From assembly GCA_014871385.1 (NCBI GenBank), contig CM026427.1:186001-250000 (forward strand): a DNA stretch of 64,000 nt, written 5' to 3'. Each line of letters begins with the position of its first letter. The first letter of the stretch is position 1. The position numbers were made by a program, and so were the translations under genes. Shown piece by piece: positions 1-9,834 of this stretch. The notes beneath the pieces were generated by a model. That model searched no databases and had not been told where the DNA came from. It saw only the letters and a list, made by a program, of their open reading frames with translations. This stretch comes from Ceratodon purpureus (taxonomy: Eukaryota; Streptophyta; Bryopsida; Pseudoditrichales; Ditrichaceae).

Positions 1-13
1 CAATGCACAGCAG

Positions 14-478
14 TCAAGACGGTGTAAAAATGCTTATCGTTCCGGAGTTGAAATATAAATCTGTTTGAGAACCCACCTCCCCTGTCGAAATTTCATTGAA
101 GCTAATAGAAGGTTGCGGTGACTCAACTCTTTGACTACAATTAAAGACTAATTCTTCCGTCATGGCCTCAAGTGCAACTCCACTTAAATGTACCTCCTGC
201 TCGTGATTACCGACTAAGGTGTTATCTAAAAACTCTTCCTTGTCTTCCACTATACAGTCTAGAATGACTTTGCGAATGCTAGAAAACTTCAAAGCTACTG
301 GCAGACCTGCTCCTCTCCTTTTCAGTGGTGCACTCAAATGGTCACCTTTCAAAACTACCTTCTTACGTGACTCTCTCCTCTTTCTCGCTCTCCTATCCGT
401 AAAATCTGTACGACCTGGTTTTCGTCTAGGTTTAGGAGTGACACAAGTAGAGGGAGATGGCCCTCCACTCTGCTTCAT
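14..478 (-). CDS. Possible 5' exon of an unknown basic protein (partial)
   Basis: I do not recognise this reading frame. It runs on the minus strand from an ATG at 478 and stays open to the window edge region. Its N-terminal third is rich in Arg and Lys, including KPRRKPGR and RRARKRRESRKK, which would suit a nuclear localisation signal or nucleic-acid binding. The remainder is mixed and acidic. A possible splice donor (GTGGGT) follows the codons for STGE near 80, so the gene may continue to the left beyond the window. It could equally be part of the transposon-rich DNA that follows. The reading frame is the only support. Confidence 0.25.
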   Translation of the reverse strand: MKQSGGPSPSTCVTPKPRRKPGRTDFTDRRARKRRESRKKVVLKGDHLSAPLKRRGAGLPVALKFSSIRKVILDCIVEDKEEFLDNTLVGNHEQEVHLSGVALEAMTEELVFNCSQRVESPQPSISFNEISTGEVGSQTDLYFNSGTISIFTPS

Positions 479-544
479 GTGTCTAACCAAAGGAAGGACT
501 CTCTCACAAAAAGGCTCTCTGGAGAATTTCCTCCCCGCTTAAAT

Positions 545-912
545 ACCTATAACGTACAACTATTTCGAATCAACCCTAAGAACATATAGAATCTTAACCA
601 CTGACACATTTTCTACCCTCTTTATATTAAACGTAACAATAATAATTCTATAATTAAAGTAAAGTTTGAAATATCAACCTTTAAATATTAAGAATAAATC
701 CAAGCACACTTTAAATTAAAAGATCTGATTCTAGCACTTCAATGCATGCTTCTTTTTATATTCATTGTTTTAAATGTAGAATTTAAAAGACGGCTCATTC
801 TAATCTTATAATACATCATGACAAATAGAATCCGCTTCACGATTCAAATTGTTAAAAATATAGTTCTAAAATTCTTACCTGATATACTTAGACCTGCAAA
901 AAGTGGCATTGT
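545..912. other. AT-rich intergenic stretch
   Basis: AT-rich sequence without a convincing reading frame, RNA gene or repeat. It precedes the Mutator-like transposase remnant and may include its 5' end, but I could not see terminal inverted repeats. Confidence 0.5.
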
Positions 913-2714
913 AATTAGTTAGCGCCGTCTCTCTTCGCCTGAGTCTCAGATTCCATTTCCGTGAGGATACCATTAGTATAGAGGAGGAGATTTTTGATGA
1001 CGATACTGCCAAGGTTACCCACACCCTCGGGCAACTTTCCATGAGAGATGAGAACAATATGTTGCAGTGGAGACTTTTCCCTGGATCCTATAGAGTGTAC
1101 GGTCTTACTGATTCTCTGATGGCTGCATCCATTGAGATCCTCACCCCCCGTCGCTCTTCTACTTGCACAATTCAAACTCCCTTACCTCGTGATGTCAAGG
1201 TCAAAGTCAAGCCTGGTACTGAGACTTCAGATGTAGAGAAACCTCCTCCTCCGTCCGTCATATCTCTCTCCTCTGAGGACGAAGTCAGTCCCGTGAACTT
1301 GGTGCCTAAGGTCCACGCTGATGCTCCTCCTTCCAATGTCTCTCCTCCATTGTCCCAGGTCACAGTTAGCATTTTCCCACTCCTTTAAGAGCTTGCAAAG
1401 ACGCGTGGGTCAAAAAACATTTTGAAGAAGTTAGACTATTCTACTATTAGACACGAGAGAGTGGAGTACTTGCCTGCAAAGTTTGATGGTCCGATTCTTT
1501 TTGAGTTGCCCCCAACTGCTGCAAGATCCACTAAGCTCGCCGCCAAGTCAATGCAGGGAATGGACAAACGATACGACGGACACTTGTGGACCAAGACCAT
1601 CACAACAAACATCAAAAACAACTTCGGACTGTCTTTTCGAAGTTCCACCTGCGTCGGATGGCTGCGCTGCAGCAACAAGGAGTGTGACTTCCTGAAGCGT
1701 GTTCCCAAGATCTTCGAGGTTAACGAGACTGAGTTTGAAGGGTGTACCCTCCAAGCGTTTCTCATGGATCAGCCTCCTCCAACTGATTCCACGCTAGTGT
1801 GCAAGGTATGTAAAGAACCTCCATCATGTGTAGCTACATGCGAGGCTAAGATTTATTACGTAGAGGGCAAAGCGAATCAGACTAGAGCATGTATTCACAT
1901 AGGAACACATGATCATTCAGTGAAACTTGGAGACTACAGAGACTCTAAAGCAGAGATTAGTAGCTTAATAGAAGAGCAAGTAGAGATGAACAACAAAGCA
2001 ACCAAGAGCGCCGTTGTCTTGGTGGCGAGCAAACTCCTCATCGGAAGCTATCTGCAACAGCTTGAGGATGCACCGCCGAGGAAGCTAGCGATGGAGAAGC
2101 TCGTTCCTGTTCTGGATCGATGCAAAGACATGGCGTCACCAAACATCCGCAACAAAGTCGCGACCTTCAAAAAAATCAAAAGGTACGGAATCATGGAAGG
2201 TATCACCAAGCTCCGTGGAAACAGTCTCTGGGCATATGTCCAAGAGAATAAGTTCCTTGGTCAGGGATCTATGCGTGACAAAGTCTTCGTCTTCAAGATG
2301 TCGGAGGTCGGGCCGGGAAGTGGTGTCGACTTGGTCAGCCGAATGCAAGCTGGTGGAGACTTGGAGAACGCATGGATCATGTTCGACCATGTAAAACGCG
2401 TGAAAGAGTGGTCGACGATGGCCTGCCATGTGTACGACGCCACCTACTGCCGCGTGATGACAATCGCCACTTGTGACATGCAGTCCGAGGACACGGAGGC
2501 CCAGCTCGTCTTCTGGAAAAACCTGAACCTGGTCATGGAGAACAATGGCGTTGCAGCGCCGAACTTTAAGGGGTTCATGGCGGATAACGCACAGGCGAAT
2601 TGGAATGCAGTGCGAATCCTTTACGGCAATGGCAACAAAGAGGACCCAATGGAGGACCGGGAGAGGTCGTGCTTGTTCCACTGGACACAGAACATGGTGG
2701 CGTATACGCAGAAG
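913..2714 (+). pseudogene. MULE transposase, N-terminal and catalytic block
   Basis: The frame opens after a stop near 910 and runs to 2714 with one in-frame stop at 1386-1388. The first 160 codons are acidic and proline/serine-rich (KPPPPSVISLSSEDE). A Cys/His cluster follows, with WLRCSNKECDF near 1660-1690 and HIGTHDH near 1897-1917; this spacing resembles the FLYWCH/WRKY-GCM1 finger found in many MULE transposases. Catalytic motifs come later: VYDATYC near 2431 (first Asp), FMADNAQANW near 2574 (second Asp) and CLFHW near 2670, which fits the family's C-x2-H signature. The block ends in a glutamine-lysine codon pair where the solo LTR sits. Assignment rests on motifs read by eye. Confidence 0.75.
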
Positions 2715-3531
2715 TGTTAACTGGGGATTTAAGGTAGTAGAATAGAGGGGCAGTAAAACTGTAGGGGAGCAGTAAAACTGCAGTTATTGGGGGGAACTGT
2801 AAACTATTAAGTTACTGTCCTACCCTGTAGTAACTCTGTTGGATGAAAACTGCCTGTTTTGGATGAAAATTGCCAGATGGATGAAAATTGACAGATGGAT
2901 GAAATCAAGTGGTTGGATGAAATCTGGTGGTCGGATGAAAACTGTTGGCAGTTAGGGTTTTGGGGGTGGCGGCTAGGGTTTTGGATGGGGTTGTGGGAGA
3001 GGGGGCTGCGAGGCTCATTCTCTCTCTCTCCCTCTCAGTTCAGAGCTCTCAGATGGTAGTTTCTGTGTAGGACATGTTGTAGGACTGTAGGAGGATGCTG
3101 TTGGAGCAGTTTTCAGGACTCTCGGGGGTCCAGATAGTGATATCAGTAGGGAGCAGAATGATGTACGGATTTACGGTGAGTAAAGGGAAGGAATTGATTA
3201 CATTGGGGGTAAATGTCTGAAATTGCAGTTATGAGTGCTTGAGGGACCAGGTTAGTGGATTCACCTGGTGGGTCCAGTAGATCTGGTGTTTAAATGAGTG
3301 GGTATTGTAGATCAGACCAAGGAGAGTAGAAAAATGTATCAGATCTAGGAAAATACCATCAGGATTTGAGGGGATCTAAGTTGGCAGTTTCAGATCTAGG
3401 ACCCGGATTTTGGACAGTTTTAGGGCAGTTTCAGGGCAGTTTCAGGGGCAGTACAGAATTTTTCGCAGGATTTCGGAGAGCTTTAGGACAGTATTCATTT
3501 TTGAAGGAGTAAGAAAAATATTCCTTTCACA
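2715..3531. mobile_element. Solo LTR of an LTR retrotransposon (fossil)
   Basis: An 817-bp block starts TGTTAAC and ends TTTCACA, so it has the TG...CA ends of a long terminal repeat. It is flanked on both sides by the 5-bp direct repeat AGAAG (2710-2714 and 3532-3536), the target duplication length expected for LTR retrotransposons. No internal retroelement region is present, which is the usual result of recombination between two LTRs. The interior holds short repeated motifs such as GGATGAAA near 2840-2940. The element interrupts the MULE transposase gene exactly between two codons' flanks, so it is younger than that gene. Its superfamily (copia or gypsy) cannot be told from the LTR alone. 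Confidence 0.75.
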
Positions 3532-3614
3532 AGAAGCACTTCCCTGAAGAACTCTGGGAACAGCACAAGAAGATGTGTACTCAGTACAAGAATGCGACCA
3601 GCATGGCTGAGGCC
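3532..3614 (+). pseudogene. MULE transposase, middle block between two insertions
   Basis: A short stretch of the transposase reading frame, with codons for HFPEELWEQHKK and CTQYKNATSMAEA. It lies between the solo LTR and the hAT-type element. It starts with one AGAAG target copy and ends with one GCTGAGGC target copy (3607-3614). The frame agrees with the blocks on both sides. Confidence 0.7.
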
Positions 3615-3625
3615 AGGGTTGTTCA

Positions 3626-3710
3626 AATAGACGTCCGACCCGGCTCCGGACGTCAAGACGTCCGACCCGGACGTCCCCCGTCCCGGACGTGGCGTCCCCG
3701 ACGCTCGAGA
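3626..3710. repeat. GACGTCC subterminal repeats, left end of hAT-type element
   Basis: Several copies of GACGTCC/GGACGTC lie just inside the left terminus, matched by copies at 8024-8075 inside the right terminus. hAT transposases are known to bind short subterminal repeats, so these are candidate binding sites. That role is inferred. Confidence 0.5.
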
Positions 3711-3759
3711 ATTACGCCGCGGTAATAATTTTGCGACCCCGGAGGGGTAAAAACATTCC

Positions 3760-4665
3760 CCAGCCGTCCGATCGGCCGATCCCGCCACCACGCCTCATCT
3801 CGGCCGTCCGTTCGCGGGGACGGCCGCGGGGACGGCCGCGGAGACGGCCGCGGGGTCGTTGCGGACGGCCGCACGTCGATCCGACGGCCAAGATGCGGCC
3901 GTGCTGGCACATCGCGGGCCGTCGGATGTGGGCGGCCCTCCAGGGCCGTCGGATCCCACGGCCGTCGCCGCGGCCGACCGCGGGGACGGCCTCAGGGACG
4001 GCCGCGGGATCCGACGGCCCGGATCGATCCCGGCGCAGGCCATCGGGGACCGCTCGATCGGCGCGGCCGACCGCGGGCCGTCCGATCCCGCGGCCGTCCC
4101 CGTGGCCGTCCCCGCGGTCGTCCCCGTGGCCGTCCCCGCGGTCGGCAACGGCGACGGCCGCGGGATCGGACGGCCCGCGGCAGCCATGGTCGGCCTGGGT
4201 GGGCCGTCCGATCGGGCGGCCGTGCTCCACCCCGCGGTCGGAGGCTGCAGCGGCGTCGTCGGCCACGGCCGACCACGCGGACGGCCCTTCCGACCGCGGG
4301 GTGGGCCGTGGCCGTCCCCGGGGACGGCCGTGCTCCACCCCGCGGGGACGGCCTTGTCCGACCCCGCGGTCGGCCACGGCCGTCCACGCGGACGGACCTT
4401 CCGACCGCGGGGTCGGCCGTGGCCGTCCCCGGGGACGGCCTTGTCCGACCCCGCGGGGACGGCCGCGGCCGACCCCGGGGTCGGGGGCTGCGACCGCAGT
4501 GTCGGCTAAGGCCGTCCACGCGGGGTCGGCCACGGCCGTCCCCGGGGACGGCCGTCGTCCGCAGCCGTAGGATCTTCTCGTCGGAGAAGATCCGACGGCC
4601 GTGGGCGACGGCCGTCCACGCGGGGTCGGCCGTGGCCGTCCCTGGGGACGGCCGGGGGGGGGGGG
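3760..4665. repeat. GC-rich left arm of the hAT-type element
   Basis: About 900 bp made almost wholly of variants of GACGGCCGCGGGGACGGCC in both orientations, ending in a G-run near 4651. Open frames of nearly 400 codons exist on both strands here, encoding Arg/Pro/Gly/Thr repeats; they arise because the repeat lacks stop codons and are not genes. Confidence 0.8.
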
Positions 4666-4859
4666 GGGGAGGGTCGAAGGAACTCCCCTCCCCTTGTGTT
4701 TTCTCTCCTCTCCTCCCCCCTCTCCTCCCCTACTCTCCCCCCTCCTTCTTGTCCCAAACAATCCCACTTGGGATTGTTTGGACAGCATATCTCCTAGAAA
4801 TGGAAAATTCAGACATATCCCGGATATTGTGGGGAATGTCCTGAAGATCCTGTGATCGG

Positions 4860-7350
4860 GGAGGTGGGGTCGACGTTTGAAATTGGGATCCAATGAACTA
4901 TGTGATATTTTGGTTCTTTGGGGGTGGATAATCCCCTAGGATCTACAAATAATGTGAACACGTTTATGAAGAAGAATATATATCCTATTGAATGGAAAGA
5001 ACCGTAAACATTGTGGGTACACTAAAACAGTTTTTACCAATTGTCATTTAAAGAAACGAAGTTACTCATGTTTTAGCATACAGTAATGAATTAACATTTT
5101 ATACTAACGAATCAAAAGAGTAAATGTCAACAACGATATGATAAGAGGAACATCGCGGAGAGAATGCACTAGAAGTAATTCAACGCATAAATTGATGTAC
5201 ACACTTGGTTTTTCATGCGGTGCACCTTACGTTTAAATGGTTAAGAGATTTGCATTTATATTTCACCGGTTTACGGTTTCATAAATCTCTTAGAAATATA
5301 GATCCAATTTCTTCTCGAATAGTGGTATACAATGAAAATATTTATATAGATTCTTTGACTCTAATTTTTAATGGAATGATTTACCCCAGTTTTATTTCTT
5401 TAATTTTACATACTCTCGTTCTTTAGTATTATGGTAGAATCAAAAATAAAAACATAAATAGTAGTTTACATTATGAGAGAAACTGGAGATAATAATAAAT
5501 TGAAAAAAACCAAAACAAACATTCAATTGAATCAATTCTCTTGGGATTATGCAATTCATGGGAGGAATAAAACTCAAATCATTGTTTTCATAACAAATGG
5601 TCCAATTCTAATTTCTCATGCCTGGTTTAGAGTTATATGAAATATAAAAACTCTCCTTGCTCTTTAATGTCTTTTATTTTACACACTCCCATACCGTAGT
5701 ACTGTGTTATCATTAAAAAAAAAAAAAAATCACTAGCTCACATTATGAGATGAGGAAGGGATAATAGTAAAAAACAAAATTAAAACAGAAAACATTCAAC
5801 CGTCACTGAATAATGCCATTTGTGAACGACTAAAATTGAAATCATTGTTTTTATAAACAATTCTAGTTTCCAACGCCCAGAATTGAGTTGTACCTTGCAA
5901 CTTATATGAAATAAAATAAATAAATTAGGTAACACATTTACATTATATACTATAGGAATATATGTTTATTCATATACACTTTAACGTAAATATAAATATG
6001 GAATTGGATTCTAACTTGTACAATGTATAGTATATACGTACAAAAGTAATCACTTACTAATGACACAATGAGAGAATTTAACAAGCACGATAATTCATAG
6101 AGACACATAGACTATACTGTACCAAGGAAAAATTAAAAAGTCACGACGTGAAATACTTGGAGCTACAAGTACGGAAATAAAATTATTACACGAAAACGTA
6201 TATTGACGGAACATAATTTTAGAAATATATATATTATTGGAATACTAAAAATACTGATGAACGATGTTTGGTAGGGTGGTATTGTTTCGGAAAAGTAATT
6301 AATTAAATTAATGAACAACACAAAGAACAAGAGGTTTGAGGACGGATATGAATATTAGAACTATAACGACGACGGGTGTAATATTAAGAAATAACGTATC
6401 GATACACTTGGGGAAAGCTGTGAAGTAGAAGTATATTCATAAGTAAACAAATGAGTGAACCATCAAAATAATAGACGAAAAAAGAATAGTTTGAGAGGGA
6501 AAGTATCGAAATTATAATTATTACAAGAAATAGAAGTCGGCCATGATGTAGTGATACATGGAGAGTTGAAAACGTATATATGAAAGAGGGGTACAGTACT
6601 CAATAAAAACTAAAGCAGTAGGGTACATCTAGTAGAATATAATTCAAAACTAAAGCAGTAGGGTAGAATTAGTAAAATGGTGGAATAGTGGTCAAATTAG
6701 TAAAATATACTTTAACATGGGTCATGGAGGAAATAAATCGAAATACAAACGTTCAAAACGATATGAAAGGAGGAAATTCACGAAATGACATTTATGGAGC
6801 TTCGAGGGTTGGAGTTGTAAATTAGACAAATTAGACGTTAAAAAAAGGGCATAAACTAGGGGGGAATAAACATAGAGGAAAATAAAGAAGAAGTAAATGA
6901 AAACAATATTCGAAAGTGGAAATTGTATAGAGGGAGGAACGTTAAAAGTACATAAAGAGATGGTAACTCGAATTAAATTGAGAATATGAAGCCCTTTAAT
7001 GAAAGTATAATAGAAGTACTTATGTATTTAAAAAAACAAAAATTCAAAGCGGAGAATAAGAAGACGGAGAACTATTTAGATTACAATTTCTCAAACAAGT
7101 TTAGATGAGTTCAATTTCTGCGAGGAACTTCTGGAGTGCGATGATAGACAACCTGAAATGCGTACGATAGAAACAACAGTAATAATGATTCGAATAAATG
7201 ACACATACATAAACTTCGGTGGAGCGTACGGAATAATGACTCGTTGAAGAGTTTAGATGCTTTGCATACCATGAAGTATTTTAATTCATGTTTACATTAA
7301 CTGATGTTCTCATTTCAATTGGTGAAAGAAATTAACAGGTTTAGTGTAAT
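4860..7350. other. AT-rich core of the hAT-type element
   Basis: About 2.5 kb of AT-rich DNA between the two GC arms. The longest frames are only about 70 codons and show no recognisable motif. A short duplicated phrase (AAAACTAAAGCAGTAGGGTA) occurs near 6606 and 6648. I see no gene in it. Confidence 0.6.
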
Positions 7351-7399
7351 ATGTGGTCGGAAGATGTAGCATTATATGTTTTTTTCTTTTGTATTTAAA

Positions 7400-7950
7400 A
7401 AAACGGGGGGAGGGAAATTTCCCGCGGCCGCGACCGCCTCGTCCCACGGTCGGGGGCCGTCTCCACGGCCGTGGGCCGTCTCCGCGAGGGGCCGTCCGCG
7501 GGGACGGCCCTTCGACCGCGGCCGTGATCGAACGGCCGCCGCCTTGGAGACGGCCCCGATCGGACGGCCGCGGGCTGTCGCCGACGGTGCCGTCCCCGCG
7601 GCCGTCTCCAAGGCCGTCCCCGCGGCCGTCCCCGCGCGGTCGGCCGCCATCGGACGGCGACGGCCGCGGGGACGGCCGCGATCGGAGGGCCGCAAGCCGC
7701 CCCCTCACCGCGGCGACGGCAAGGGGCCGTCGCCGGGGACGGCCCCCCCCACCGCGGCGACGGCAAGGGGCCGTCGCCGGGGACGGCCCCCCCCACCGCG
7801 GCGACGGCAAGGGGCCGTCGCCGGGGACGGCCCCCCCCCCACCGCGGCGACGGCAAGGGGCCGTCGCCGGGGACGGCCCCTTCCCGACGCGTCCGACGGC
7901 CCCCCCCGCTCCGCGGCGACGGCCGCACCCTCCCCCGCAACCCCTCCGCC
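7400..7950. repeat. GC-rich right arm of the hAT-type element
   Basis: Counterpart of the left arm: dense GGCCGTC/GACGGCC variants, again open on both strands without being coding. It contains a clean tandem array at 7707-7885. Confidence 0.75.
7707..7885. repeat. Tandem repeat, four units of 44-46 bp
   Basis: Four near-identical units start at about 7707, 7751, 7795 and 7841, each opening ACCGCGGCGACGGCAAGGGG followed by a GGCCGTCGCC stretch and a C-run. Length changes fall in the C-run, consistent with replication slippage. A partial unit follows near 7909. Confidence 0.85.
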
Positions 7951-8092
7951 GCGTAGAAGATGTGGTTTCACCCCGGGGTGAAACCTATGCGGGTGATTTT
8001 TTTTTTCTAAGTCACAGGACGTCCCCTGGCGCTGGCGGACGTCCGCGGACGTCCCCACGTCCCGAGCGTCCCGGACGACCGTGACAACCCTG

Positions 8093-9834
8093 GCTGAGGC
8101 GGAAACTCTGTACCACGCGTTGCGAGCCTGGTGGGCATCCACCGGGGTCGTTGGCGAGAGCGGACTCATCAAACTCGATCAGTGGCCGTCATTCTGGCAC
8201 CACCGCTTCCGCCATTAGGGGGGATTCATGACCACGGTGTGATTTCTGCACTCTGTTTTGATGTTTTTGATACTGGTTTCCTAGCCCTAACCTACAAACC
8301 TCTAATCGGTGAATCTAACGGCACCTACTGTCTAAACTGCAGAAATTCACGGAAGAAGAACTCACAGAGATGCCGACCTGTAACCTCGCCGAAACAGTTC
8401 ATAACAAGTAGCTCCAAGCTTCAGGAAACAACGGAAACGACATCTACGTTGCTACTGTGGACGATTTCGTTTGAGCTTTTCTACAGGTTGTTAACTACTA
8501 CCAGTTCCTCAAAGGTGACGTCGGCGGAACAGGACCATCGAAGAAGGAACTGAGACTCCGGATGGCTGAACGCAACGCGAAGAAATGGGGAAATCCTAAA
8601 CTGCTCGAAGACCCCATGCTCGATATGCCAGTAGCGGATGAGTTCTACATCCGTCAGCCTATCATGCCTGGAGCGGAAGTGTTTGGTTCACAAAAGCGAA
8701 AAGCCGACGTCCTTATCGGAGCTGACGAGGAGACTCATCGCCCGGACAAGACAAACTTCTCACACCCAAGAGGCCTAAGACGTGCCGTCAAGGCTCGCCC
8801 TATGCAGATGCCCGTCATTGTGGAAGACGACTCCGAACACGACACCGAGGTACAAGGTACCCAATCTCCTGCCCACGAAGTTGATTCCCCTTTACCTTCA
8901 CCTGTGAACAAGGGCGGCATTCGCCATGTCAACGCGGTTGAAGAAACCAAGGTCGACGTGAAGGAATGGCACATTCCGAGACTTCACAAACTTTCTGCGA
9001 AGTGCTGTTGGGCCCAAAGAGTTGAAACGAAAAAGAAGTGCACTGAGCGAATTGTTAGGGGGCCCCATTGCACAGCTGCACCGACCTACACTGGGCTTTG
9101 GACAAACTATTGCAGAAACACAGTTGAGAAGACAGAGTTCTTCTTCTGCTCCGATGATGTTGAGCGCTGCGTGAAAGGCTCTAAGCGCAAGTGGGTAGCA
9201 CACTACTCAAAGGACCAGGAATTCCCCTCCATTCCAGAGGTCTGGCCAGTGAAACTTGGTACTAACCTCAAACTCACCGAGATTCTTGCCCTCGAAGCAG
9301 CAGGGTTTCAACTTCCGCCGAAGAAGCCGGTCTCCCCAAGACGCCTCTTCTCCTCTGCCCCGCCCCCTGCAAATCTCAGCTCGGTGCCAGTCCCTGCAGA
9401 CGCTGACCGCTACCCAGACAAGAGAGACGGCAAGATGGTGAAGCGCACTGCCACTCGTCCCAATCCGGCGCAGCGACTCTCCATGGGCTCCTCCGAGTCC
9501 CTCAAAGCGCGCCTCCGTTTCGTCACCATGATACCTGAGCCGGGCCACGGTTGCATCATTGGGCTGGATTCGGGCGTCCCTCCACACATCACACGGTACC
9601 AGATTACCATCAGTTCTTACCCTGGTTGCACTTGCCCAGCATTCAAGAAGACGATGACTACGTTCCGAGGCAGGACTTAGTTCACGTATTGTAAGCACCT
9701 ATACTACATATTCTTGAAGGTCTGCAACCGTGATCCCGAAGCCGAGCTTTTCATCCATGCGCCTACCTTCAGCTTCAACGAGGTCAAACTACTCCTAGAG
9801 AGTGGAATCTTGCGTCACCCCTTGGCGAAGAAGT
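8093..9834 (+). pseudogene. MULE transposase, C-terminal block with SWIM zinc finger
   Basis: The frame resumes after the hAT insertion with codons for ETLYHALRAWWASTG. A probable intron (about 8233-8340) separates this from FTEEELTEMPTCNLAETVH. A long hydrophilic region follows with a Cys-rich patch (SAKCCWAQRVETKKKC near 9000). Near the end is CTCPAF (about 9626) and, after a stop, YCKHLYY (about 9690): together a CxC...CxH SWIM-type finger as in MULE and FAR1-like proteins. The frame closes with codons for HPLAKK and a stop at about 9834. Stops interrupt the frame near 8211, 8416, 8472 and 9678. The DNA here is richer in GC than the flanks, as expected of former coding sequence. Confidence 0.75.

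Larger units (their letters stand above)
3615..8092. mobile_element. hAT-type non-autonomous element, 4478 bp, inserted in the MULE gene
   Basis: The element begins CAGGGTTGTT and ends ACAACCCTG, giving 9-bp terminal inverted repeats of the type seen in hAT transposons. The 8-bp sequence GCTGAGGC lies directly outside each end (3607-3614 and 8093-8100), and 8 bp is the hAT target duplication length. Inside each end are repeats of GACGTCC. Further in are two very GC-rich arms (about 3760-4665 and 7400-7950) built from GACGGCC/GGCCGTC repeats, around an AT-rich core of about 2.5 kb. I found no transposase or other credible gene, so it would depend on a transposase supplied elsewhere. The perfect target duplication suggests a fairly recent insertion. 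Confidence 0.85.
913..9834 (+). pseudogene. Mutator-like (MULE-type) transposase gene, decayed and split by two insertions
   Basis: This is one transposase gene in three blocks: 913-2714, 3532-3614 and 8093-9834. Block 1 carries a Cys/His finger and the first part of a DDE-type catalytic domain; block 3 ends in a SWIM-type zinc finger. This order is typical of Mutator-like transposases, which cut and paste DNA in the nucleus. The blocks are separated by a solo LTR (2715-3531) and a hAT-type element (3615-8092). Counting one copy of each target duplication, the codons join without any frame change. The gene also has about five in-frame stops of its own (for example at 1386 and 8211, and two between 8400 and 8480), and a likely intron at about 8233-8340 with GTGTGA and CTGCAG ends. 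It is therefore dead as it stands. I did not find its terminal inverted repeats. Confidence 0.75.

Noticed and set aside
2715-3531. Reading this gap as an intron of the MULE gene
   Set aside because: No in-frame GT-AG pair fits, whereas a 5-bp direct repeat and TG...CA ends fit a solo LTR exactly.
3689-4893. Long frames on both strands (up to 393 codons) in the left GC arm
   Set aside because: They consist of Arg/Pro/Gly/Thr/Ala repeats in every frame because the GACGGCC repeat has no stop codons. No start context or domain.
7310-8172. Several overlapping frames of 100-240 codons in the right GC arm
   Set aside because: Same repeat effect as the left arm; the strands mirror each other.
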